Under the pieces are notes generated by a model, which was not told the origin of the DNA, did no database searches, and worked only from the letters and a program-made list of their open reading frames with translations. From the NCBI GenBank assembly GCA_014529385.2, contig CM043960.1, positions 121,553,543-121,617,542 on the forward strand: 64,000 nucleotides of DNA, in the 5' to 3' direction. The stretch comes from Adiantum capillus-veneris (lineage: Eukaryota; Streptophyta; Polypodiopsida; Polypodiales; Pteridaceae). The position numbers were made by a program, and so were the translations under genes. Positions 22,261 through 31,941 of the stretch are shown piece by piece (position 1 is the first letter of the stretch; each line of letters opens with the position of its first letter).

Positions 22261-22273
22261 TGCTCTGATACCA
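22261..22273 (-). other. copia-II primer binding site
   Basis: On the minus strand TGGTATCAGAGCA, complementary to the initiator-Met tRNA 3' end, two bases from the LTR. Confidence 0.9.
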
Positions 22274-22275
22274 AT

Positions 22276-22509
22276 TGTTGGAATTAGGGTTGCAGAGAAA
22301 AGCACACAGCTTGGAGAAGATGAAGGAAGCTCAAGGCACACAATAGAGAGTGTGTTACTTAGTGTGCAATGGAAAGATAAATAGTTGATAGCCCTAGAGT
22401 GATGGGCATATATACAATGCTTGGGGGGAAAAACCTCCTAAAGAGGGAAAAAATGCCCCGGCGGTCCTAGTGTGTTCACACACATCACTACCACATGTAT
22501 ATGGTAACA
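22276..22509 (-). repeat. copia-II 5' LTR
   Basis: A 234-bp segment starting TGTTGGAATTAGG and ending GGTAACA in plus coordinates, bounded on its inner side by the primer site. The boundary follows the TG...CA rule; no second copy is present for comparison. Confidence 0.75.
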
Positions 22510-22619
22510 ATAATCACTCTTAATAGCTTAGTGATCAGAATGGTAGAGGAGATGAGCATGCATTGGAGCTTGGCTCTTGGTTGGATTTGCATCACAATGC
22601 CAAGAGTTGTTGGTCTAGG
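22510..22619. other. Short unassigned spacer
   Basis: 110 bp between the copia-II LTR and the gypsy-I LTR homology. It has no counterpart in the 27278-28409 LTR and I do not recognise it. Confidence 0.4.
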
Positions 22620-23201
22620 GCTCCCTTCTCACAAGCTTGGAGTAGATGATGAGCTTTCCATTAAATCTTGAGAAGGAGATGGTCTTCTTTACTTCACACA
22701 TGAGTTTGTGTGAGTGTGTGTGCCATAATGCCTTGCAAAATCAGCCCCCTCTCACTCTTGGTCGACCCCTCTTGCTATTTCCTCCTCCTGGCCCCTCATT
22801 GGCTCATGCCAAGCTTCACCAATAGGAAATTAGAGATCAAATGGAGAGCCTTGTGAGAAGTGTCCCTCTTTCCCCTTTAGTGAGATTTTAGGTAATTCCA
22901 ATATTTCATTTAAATCCCCATTAGACCTTTTTGCCCTCTGGCCAATAGGAATTGAGCAAGCCATTGGGCTGCTTAATTCTCATTGGACCCCTTGGCAGGT
23001 TGTCCAATAATCTTCTAGGAGACTTAATTTTCATTGGTTCTTTTATCAAGTGTTTTTTTATTAATTAGATTAAATTTACTCTAGCCTAATTCTCATTGGT
23101 CCACCTCTATGGTCATCCAATAGGATTTGAATGGGAATTGTGGCAACTGGGCTAGGAACCTGACATGTGTCTAATATGTCCTTTGTGTAAAGGGAAGCCT
23201 T

Positions 23202-23272
<71 letters not shown>

Positions 23273-23562
23273 CTCTCACCTCTTCTCTCTCTTCCCCTAT
23301 CTTTAGGGCTCGCCCCCTCCCATCTCGGGATGTGGGAAGACTTGTGGTCTTCCCAAAGCATCCAATTTCCCTAAGGATTGACCATTGAACATTTCATTTG
23401 CATTTTGGAACCTAAGCTTTTTGGAAGTCTTAATGGGCTGAACCTTAGAGTCTTTGAAGCCCTTTGATGCACATTGCTCTTTTGCAGATGGTCCCTCTTT
23501 TTATCCCTATATTCCCTCCTTTGGATCCCTAATGTGACCAGTCTACTAGCCTTACCAATATT
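22620..23562 (-). repeat. gypsy-I copy A LTR stretch
   Basis: Homologous to about 27505-28403, sharing for example CTTGGAGTAGATGATGA and CTTGGTCGACCCCTCTTGCT. It contains a long (GT)n microsatellite. The sequence expected upstream matches window positions 1-228. Confidence 0.8.
23204..23270. repeat. (GT)n microsatellite
   Basis: About 33 uninterrupted GT units inside the gypsy-I LTR; the 27278-28409 copy has only a short GTGA/GT run at the same place. Confidence 0.95.
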
Positions 23563-25320
23563 CTAGCTTGGTCTGCGTCATGAAGTACTTAAGGCTTTGG
23601 TGATCCGTCCTCAGAATGAAAGGAGCCCCCAATAAATAGTGCTTCTATGAGTCTAAGGCATGTAGAACTACGAGGAGTTCCTTTTCATATATGCCTAGAA
23701 GTTGCTCAACAAGGTCGAGCCTTCGACCACACCATAGGCTATGGCGTGCCCTTCTTGGAAAAAAACAGCTCCAAGGCAATCACCACAAGCATCACATTAG
23801 ACCTCAAATGGCTTTGAGAGATTCGGCAATATAAGCACAGGTTGAGAGATAAGCTTTTTTAAGCTTTTCAAAAGCATTTTTCTCCTTGTAGACCATGTAT
23901 ACCTAACATTTTTCTTTGGTAGGTCATATAATGGTCCTGCTATTAGTAAGAACTTTTCTATGAAGCATCTACAGTATGCACACATACCTATAAAGCTTCT
24001 TAGTTCATGAATATTCCTTGGATTAGGCCATCCTTTTATTATCTCTAACATTGATGGATCCATTTGGATGCCATCTTGAGAGATAATGTGACGTAAATAC
24101 TGAATCTCTTGTAAGAAAAACTCACTTTTCTTTCGATTAACATAAAGTTTATTCTCTCTTAAGACTTGAAATATTACCTGGAGGTTTTTCTTGTGTTCAT
24201 CTAGTGAATTAGAGTAGATGATAATATCATCAAAGAACACTCCAGTAAAGGTTTGGTGAATCCTGAATAGCTTCTCCATCAAGCTGTTGAATGTGGTTGG
24301 TGTATTAGTCAAAGCCAAAAGGCATGACAATGTATTCGTAAAGACCAAACGTAGTGCAAAATGCGGTCTTTACAATGTCTTGACCAACTATCCTTATTTG
24401 ACGTTGGCCACTTTTTAGGTCAATCCTACTGAAGTAGTTTGACTCTGGCAGCTTATCAAATAGGTCTTCTACCCATGGAACGGGAAACCTATTCTTGATA
24501 TTGATCCTATATAGTGCTCTATAGTCGACACACATACGATATGTGTCGTCTTTCTTTTGCACTAATAACACAGGTGAGCAAAATGGAGATGAGCTAGGCC
24601 TAACCATGCCCTTCTCAACTAACTCATGCACTTGCCGCATAATCTCCTCTTGTTGAGCTTGAGAAACTTCATAAGGAGGTTTATTAGGCTGTGAACTTCC
24701 TGTAAGAAGTTCAATGCATGGTCATCATTGCCTCGTTTAGGAGGTAATTCACAAGGGATGTCATCAATAAAGACATCTTGAAATCCCTCGAGAAATTTGG
24801 ATAACTCTAATTCTTTGTGATTGTTTATATTTTCTTTTGCTAAAGCATTAGGTTCATTTTGAGAATCTTTAGCAAAAATCATGTACACGAAAATAGAGCT
24901 CTTTATTGACTTACTGAAAGCTTGCATATGTACAATGGGTATGGTGTTACCCAACTCCTTATCATCTATGTGCATATCTTTTTCCCTGAATCTAAAGTAG
25001 GTTTTCTTTTCAGGGAATTTAACATTGGCAGCCATGCGATCAAACCATGGTGCCCCTAGGATTACATCCTCGTGCTTGAGAGGAGAGATAAAGAAGTCCT
25101 CTTTGTCCACATAGCTTTGGACATGGAGCCTCAATTTCCCAATTAAGGGAGTGACTAAAGCTTCTTGCCCCTTGAAAGCACCATCTACGGGTAGGACATC
25201 TCCCATCTCATAGGCTTGGATGCCTAGCTTAGTGGCCAACTTTCTGGATATGAAATTGTGAGTGGAACCAGGGTCAAAGAGAATAAAATCATCATGTTCT
25301 CTTACCTTTCCCCAAAGCAT
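23563..25320 (-). pseudogene. gypsy-I copy A protease, RT and partial RNase H
   Basis: In element order: protease-type FDPGSTHNFIS, RT blocks VQKKDDTYRMCVDYRAL, YFSRIDLKSG, the catalytic region FFDDIIIYS, then the RNase H motif RTDHQSLKYFMTQ. It is a fossil with several breaks. Confidence 0.88.
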
Positions 25321-25368
25321 GGCATAGAGGAGATCCTTTGTGGTGAGCTTCCTCTTCTTGGATTTTGA

Positions 25369-26600
25369 CTAAGGTAGCTCTATCAGGCTCATGGCAGGGT
25401 TCTTTTGGGGGCAATCACGATATGCATGCCCTTGCTCGCTACATTTAAAACAACGGTTATCCTTGTGATAACGCTCAAGCTCTTCAGGAGAGAGTTTGTT
25501 TTTGCCCTTGTAAACTCCCTTCTCCTTAGCTTTGTTGTTATTGGAATTGCCCTTAGGAGACTTTTGGACATTGTCCTTCCCCTTAGGCTCATTGGAACCC
25601 TTGTTTTCCATGGGCTTATGATTTCTCTTAGCCCTTATTTGGAAATTGATTTGTGAAGCTACCATGGTATGGTGTATAACCACAGATATGGTGCATGGAC
25701 TTTGGGAGTTGACATACTCCACCATTTCTTCAGTTAGGCCTGCACAAAATTGTTGTTTTTGCTCTCCAAAATCCATCTTTTTGAAGACAGTGGCTTTGCG
25801 ATGTAACTCCCAAAACTTTTCTACATATTTGTGAATGGATTCATAGGGAGAGAGCTTCAAGCTTCACCATTTGGTGAGTACTTTTTCTTTGGCATCGGTA
25901 GCCAAAAATTGCTTCATGATGGAAGCTCTTAAAGCTTTCCATGTTCGTGGAGCTTCACCATTTGCCCGTAGGCTAGACCACCATTTCCTGGCGGACTTTT
26001 GAAAGTGCATAGCTACATGGCGTAGCTAAGAGGAGTCCGTGAAGCCCTCATCTCCAAACGACGCATCAAATTGTTGGATGAAAGCCAAGACTTTGTCCAT
26101 AGCACCAAAGGGTGCCATCGTAGGTAAGGAAAGATATGCTCTTTCCCCCCTCTTTGAACTTCTTGAGCTTGGATGATCGCTTCCATGTGGCATAGGATTT
26201 CCTATAGCCTCTTCTTTTTTATAGTTCAAAAGTTTCACCATTGCTTTCTTCAGAAGATGAAGAATTTGAGGAAGATGGAGAAGAGGGTGACCTCTTTCTC
26301 GCCTTTTTCTTGCCTTGATCCTCTTTGTCTGCACCATCACTTTCTTCATAAAAGGAAGAGGATGAAGAAGATGGAGAAGGGGGTGACCTCTTTCTTGCCT
26401 TTTTCTTCTCTTGCTTTTTATCATCCCTCTTTGAATTATGGTGTGAAGAGGTTTGCGATGGTCTTCTCCGTTTAGGAGGTGCTGGAGAGTGTTTTGCCCG
26501 TCGTCTTCGTGGAGCCATATCCACTGAGGTGGCAGGAGACTCACTTCTTTCTCGTTCCTTTGGTGGGGACTCTTGAGTTCTCCTTCAAGAAGGAGATGCA
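25369..26600 (-). pseudogene. gypsy-I copy A gag
   Basis: Capsid-type sequence (QQFDASFGDEGFTDSS, LSPYESIHKYVEKFWEL) followed by the CCHC knuckle CFKCSEQGHAYRDC. The N-terminal part is rich in K/R/S/E (KKKARKRSPPSPSSSS). Copy B has the same order. Confidence 0.85.
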
Positions 26601-27261
26601 TCATCAAGAAGAAAATTTTTTAGCCCTTCGTATATGGATCCTCTTCTTCTTCCTGAATCGGAGAGAGGCCTCTTTTGGAAGTCTCGCTAGAAGGCTTCCT
26701 AAGTACTCTCTTGTCATGGTGGGGAGCTTGGAGAATCCCATGAGCACGAAGCCTAGAAACAAGGTAGTTAGCTAGCATAGGGGCATCATTAGTAGCCTGC
26801 TCATTAGCAAAATCAAAGCTATCAACATTAATTTCACTCTCTTTACTATTGTCAACCATTCTAACAACTTTTAGGTGGAAACATTTTTAGGTGTACTTTG
26901 GGACTTCAAGCAATAGCTGCTACTCCTCTTTACCCATTTAGAAAAGCACTCAAGCTATTGTACCCGTGGCTTGAATATCATTAATTGCAAGGAATAGAAG
27001 AGAGGGTCTTTCAACACCAAGACAGTACCGGCTCCTGTCAAGCTTCTATTAGCTCAATAGTGGTTAAAAGCCGTAGGCAAGCCCTGTAGGACTCCACTAT
27101 CAAGACCATGACTCTCGACGGTGTTGCCCCATTATCTACATGAAGTAGGCACACTGCAAGACTGAAAAATCCCTATTCTACTTACTCAAATGCAATTAAT
27201 AATACCAAAAATTTATAGTCATCTTGAGGACCTCTCTTCTTGAGCAAGAAAAGAGAAACCT

Positions 27262-27277
27262 TGTGCTCTGATACCAA
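27262..27277 (-). other. gypsy-I primer binding site
   Basis: On the minus strand TTGGTATCAGAGCACA directly follows the LTR end, the initiator-Met type used by plant chromoviruses. Confidence 0.88.
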
Positions 27278-28409
27278 TGTAACATTTAATGGGGTAGTAA
27301 CTTATGTGTAGCGGAAATTAACATAGACATAGTGAGAATTTCATTAAGGATAGATTCCTAATGAGCATAGCAAGAGTGCTTGGTTGGAGAGAGAGCAACA
27401 AAAGCATAACACCTCGTTAGAATTAGGCATGAACAATACTTCAAAAAGAGAGAGAATTTAAGCTATTGACAACAGTTGAGGACCGGATGTACATGGAGGC
27501 GGCCTCCCTTCTCATAAGCTTGGAGTAGATGATGAACTTTCCATTAAAGCTTGAGAAGGAGAGAGAGAGAGAGAGAGTCTTTTGCTTCTCACATGAGATT
27601 TTGTGAGTGTGTGTGATAATGCCTTTGAAAAATCAGCCCCCTCTCTCTCTTGGTCGACCCCTCTTGCTAAATCCTCTTGTTGGCTTCCCATTGGACCTCT
27701 CGAAGCTTAGCCAATAGGGTTTAAGAAGCATAAGTGATAGTCTTGTGACATGTATCCCCCATTCCCCTTTTGTGAGAGCTTTAGGTAATTAAATAATGAA
27801 ACTAAACTCTCATTGGACCCTTTTTCTCTTGGCGAATAGGAATTAGGCAAGCCATGGGTTGTTGAATGCTCATTGGACCCCTTGGGAGACTAGCCAATAG
27901 TCTTCTAGAGAGCTTAATTCTTATTGGCTCTTTTATCAAGTGTTTTTAAATGAATTAAACTAGATTTAATCTAGCCTAATTCTCATTGGTCCACCTCTAT
28001 GGCCATCCAATAGGATTTGAGTGCACCTTGTGGGCAATTGGCCTAGGGAGCTGACATGTGTCACCTATTCCCTTTGAGTAAAGGGATCATGTGAGTGAGT
28101 GTGTGAGTGAGTGAGTGTGTGTGTTTCTCTCTCATCCCCTACTTACAGGGATCGCCCCCTCCTATGTAGGAGTCTTGAAGACATTTTGGCACACGCACAA
28201 AGCATCCAATTTCACTAAGCTTGACCATTGGACACAACCTTTGAATTTTGGAACCTTAGCATTTTGAAAGTCTTAATGGGCTGAACCTTAAGGTCTTTAA
28301 ATTCCGTTGTTGCACGCTGCTCTTTTGCAGATGGGCCCCCCTTTGGATCCCTATTTTCCCTCCTTTGGATCCCTATTGTGGCCAGTCAGCCGGCCGAATC
28401 AATATTCCA
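27278..28409 (-). repeat. gypsy-I LTR shared by copies A and B
   Basis: A 1132-bp LTR from TGTAACATTT to AATATTCCA in plus coordinates. On its left is the primer site of copy A; on its right (28411-28424) is a polypurine tract that would belong to copy B. It thus serves as 5' LTR of A and 3' LTR of B. Confidence 0.75.
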
Positions 28410-28410
28410 C

Positions 28411-28424
28411 CTTTTTCTCCCTTG
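28411..28424 (-). other. Polypurine tract of gypsy-I copy B
   Basis: On the minus strand AAGGGAGAAAAAGG immediately precedes the LTR start TGGAATATT. Confidence 0.7.
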
Positions 28425-29035
28425 ATACTTCCCCATATTAAATGATCAGCTTAACATGAGAAAATCATTTATGAGAATTAGATATTAGTTATTATGACAT
28501 TACCCCTTGAGGAAATTGGATAACTCTAATTCCTTTTGATTATTTATATTATCTTTTGCTAAAGCATTAGATTCATTTTGAGGATCTTTAACAAAAATCA
28601 TGTACACAAAAATAGAGCTCTTTATTGACTTATTGAAAGCTTGCTTATGTACAAGAGGTATGGTACTACCCAACTCCTTAGCATCTATGTACATATTTTT
28701 TTCCCTGAACCTCAAGTAGATTTGCCTTTCATGAAATTTAACATTGGCAGCCATGCGATCAAACAATGGTGCCCCTAGGATTACATCCTCGTGCTTGAGA
28801 GGAGAGATAAATAAATCCTCCTTGTCCACATAGATTTAGACATGGAGCCTCAATTTCCCAATTAAGGGAGTGATTGAGGCTTCTTACCCCTTGAAAGCAC
28901 CATCTGTAGGTAGTACATCTCCCATCTCATAGTCTTGGATGCTTAGCTTGGTGACCAACTCTGTGGATATGAAATTGTGACTAGAACCAAGGTCAAAGAG
29001 AATAAAAGCATCATGTCCTCTTACCTTTCCCCAAG

Positions 29036-29040
29036 CATGG
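29036..29040. repeat. gypsy-II target duplication, left
   Basis: CATGG, repeated at 39322-39326. Copy A at the matching point has a single CATGG, which confirms the insertion site. Confidence 0.92.
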
Positions 29041-31114
29041 TGAGGGCGAGCTTTTTGAAATGGGGCCTCTAAACCCAAACCAATGGGCCTACCCTCACAA
29101 AATATTCGTAAAGAGGTAGCACACTACTTGGGGCACCACCTTCTTTTGGGAGTGGAGAAGGAAACCAATCAAAAAAATAACACTTGCACTCACCCACCCA
29201 AGCAACACACTTTGAAAACCCCCTTACTCTACTTTGGACACTTGAACACCATCAACGATTATGCAACCCAATGCCGTGCATCAAAATGAAATATGCAATT
29301 TGTGGAATAGCATTCACCTTCTCCCCATAAGAATACCCATAATACATCCAAACTCTTCCTCTCTCAAGCACTCATCAAAAAAATCATGCCCGCAGACTTG
29401 CCTCTCAAACACACAAGAGAATCACTTACATCAAACTAACACACTTTGCATAGAGAGCTCATCTCCATCTATGCAATGCCGTGACACAAATAAAATCACC
29501 ATGAGAGGTAGCCACATGCATATGTAATGAAGCAAAAGAGATTTGGAGTGAGAAATTTCTTTAGACCAATTGAATAAGTGTGGAGAAAACAAAACCACTG
29601 GTAAGTTGAGAATAGAACACTTACTTGATTTCTCGCACACCTTTTAAGGGGAGAACAGACGCTAGCTAACCATCACGAATTGCGACACTTGAAAGTTTTT
29701 GAAGATGATTTCATGATCATTAACATAACCATGAGAGAGATCATGATGTATTTACAAGTTATTGAGGTGCTACAAATGATTTATTGGGTTGATGGAGTAA
29801 GAGATTGTAGAATGGAGAGAGGGGAGAATAGAGTTGCACTTCCTCCAAAGAGGAGGGTTAGGAGGGAGGATGTGAAAGAGGGAGAGTTAGGGTTTTCTCT
29901 ACTATTGATCAAGAAACAACATGAAGTTGAAAATATAGGTGTGTGTGTCCTTGAGTCTCTCCAAGGGGGGCTATTTATAGTTGTGTAGGAGTGGGATTAT
30001 GCTACACTTAATTAGAGTAAGTGATTAGACCTAATTAAGTGTCCTTTGACCACTCATTGAATATTGGACATAAAAGGGACTATTTATTCACCAAAATATC
30101 ATTTTAGACCGTGAAGGCTCCATAGGGGTGCATAATGTAGGTGGGCCCCACCATGAGGCCCTATGGGTGGCTCCTGCGGGGTATCTCAACTTGTCTGTTT
30201 TGGCATTTAGAAAGCATCTTTAGGTTGGTCCCATCACATGCAAGTGACCTTGAACACTCATTGCTCTTCTAGAAGATGAGTAGGGGAAAAATAAGATCTC
30301 ACTCTCTTGATTTACTTGATTTACAGTTCCCTTTTGCTGCGAATCTGACAGATTTACACTATTTTGACCATAACTTTTTACCTGTAGCTCGGAATGACAT
30401 GCTTCAAAAGGCAAAATTGACCTTCTCAACATGTTTGATATGAATTTGGACTATTCTTCACGCCCATGCACCAAGGAATTCGGTTTGGAAGGTCCACACT
30501 AGGCTAGGGAACCTTTTGCTTCAAAGTCTTCTTGTATGGGCCCTTTGCTTGTATGCATCCAAGGGGAATCATGCTTTTTCAAAAGGCTATGATGCTTAAA
30601 CAAATAGAGGAGGGCCCAATATTATTTGCTTGTGAAAAGAATATACAATTGGAGTCTTTTTGAAAGGAGAGAAACTATATGTATATTCTTAAGAGATATT
30701 GGGCCACCTATGTAGGGGGCATAGAAGACTTGTAGAGAGGGACCATAATCTTTGGTAAAGACAAGTGGAGAGTTGATTTCCATGGGAATTTATTTATAAG
30801 GGGTGGAAGATGGATATATTATTTTTCTACTAGTAATTCACAAGAGGTAAGAAAGTTTGGGGATATATAGTTGGTTATTGTATGCTTATTCTATTTACAA
30901 AGCAAAAAAGAAAAGGGTGGTAATATAAATATATGACTAAGGTGACATTTTTGGGAAGAGTATAATGTATGTGTCGCCACAAAGGTTAAACGAAGAGGGA
31001 GAATTTACTCTAGATAACTTAATAGCATAGAAAAATATATACACATATGAAGAAGAGGACGTTGAGTAGGCTGACAAATGTTGCAAAAAGATGGTTACCA
31101 TTTTATGCGACTCA
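29041..31114 (-). repeat. gypsy-II 3' LTR
   Basis: In plus coordinates it runs TGAGGGCGAGC to CGACTCA and matches 37245-39321 almost throughout. Differences are spread evenly along the length. Confidence 0.95.
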
Positions 31115-31134
31115 TATTAGCCCTCCCCCAAGCC
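31115..31134 (-). other. gypsy-II polypurine tract
   Basis: On the minus strand CTTGGGGGAGGGCTAATA precedes the 3' LTR. Gypsy-III has nearly the same tract at 52458-52475. Confidence 0.8.
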
Positions 31135-31288
31135 TAGAGATATTCATATCTTTAAGAGGACGGTGTTGCTTCTTTTCTTCTTTTTTTCTCTTTTTTTTTG
31201 TCATTTTTCCTTTTCCACTTTTTTTTTTTTTTTCAATAGGAGGAGTGTCATGCACTCTTTTACTCCATTAGACCTGCTTTTCATTACC

Positions 31289-31940
31289 TCAATCCCATAA
31301 ATCGGAGATGGGAGGGTTGCCTTGGGTATGTTCAGATTCCAAGTCTGGTTCTTCTGTGCACATCAAAGCTTTAAAAATAGGTGGAGCATTTGCCAAGCCG
31401 AAGGGAGCCATGCCAATTTGGAGCTTAGACGATGTAGGCAGATGACTGCCTATCAACGGATTGATACGTTGAAAGTAGGGCTTTAATCTCCATCCATTGA
31501 CTCTGGTCTTGTGGAGTTTTCCTGATAAATCTACTAATCTGTAACTACCATTCCCAAACTTTGTTTTTATCATAAAAGGTCCCTCCCATCTTTGCAAAAA
31601 CTTTTTGTCAAGTCGAGTATCAAGTCGGTTATCATAGCGAAGAACCAACATACCTTCCTTCAATACTTTCCCCTTGAGCTTCTTGTTGATTTTATCCCTT
31701 TGGCTTGTCGCTTTGGTGATGTAGTGATCAATGGACTCTTCTCTATCTAGCTCAAGTCGTTAGAGATCTAAGATCCTTTCATGTAGAACCTCCTTTGGTT
31801 TTTTTGCCACTCTTGCAAGAACGCGCAAGCTTGAGAGCTCTACCTCAATGGGGAGAAGTGCTTCCTGTCCATAAACTAGATGAAAAGGGGTGAATTGGGT
31901 AGATACCTTGAAAGATGTCCTATACGCCCAAAGAGCAGCC
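31289..31940 (-). pseudogene. gypsy-II integrase C-terminal region
   Basis: Contains PLTAALWAYRTSFKVST with FHLVYGQEALLPIEVELSS, the usual end of gypsy integrase, then VLRYDNRLDTRLDKKFLQRW and GPFMIKTKFGNGSYRLVDL, which match the small SH3-like tail common after plant gypsy integrases. Confidence 0.85.
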
Positions 31941-31941
31941 G

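Larger units (their letters stand above)
14445..22509 (-). mobile_element. copia-II: Ty1/copia element, broken, with nested element V
   Basis: A minus-strand copia element. Parts seen in element order are the 5' LTR (22276-22509), primer site, gag (21261-21914), integrase (15440-16384) and reverse transcriptase (14445-14948). Element V lies between gag and integrase. No matching second LTR is visible, so no LTR age can be given. The element is related to but clearly distinct from copia-I: both gags share an EDxLDGxNY motif and the VLVxKGxW motif. It is broken, with several breaks, and is older than the element V inserted in it. Confidence 0.85.
22620..28409 (-). mobile_element. gypsy-I copy A: chromovirus-like Ty3/gypsy, broken
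   Basis: A minus-strand element. Parts seen: 5' LTR 27278-28409, initiator-Met primer site, gag with CCHC knuckle, protease, reverse transcriptase, part of RNase H, and a diverged LTR stretch 22620-23562. Integrase is not seen. Primer type and RT sequence (CVDYRALYRINIKNRFPVP) fit the chromovirus branch, but without the integrase chromodomain this is only probable. The LTR stretches agree only about 80-85%, so it is old or chimeric. It is heavily broken. Confidence 0.85.

Noticed and set aside
23076-23388. Frames of repeated TH or VC
   Set aside because: They translate the (GT)n microsatellite.
29680-29988. 102-codon frame in the gypsy-II LTR, repeated at 37886-38194
   Set aside because: Its presence twice follows from LTR duplication alone; no homologue or motif supports coding.
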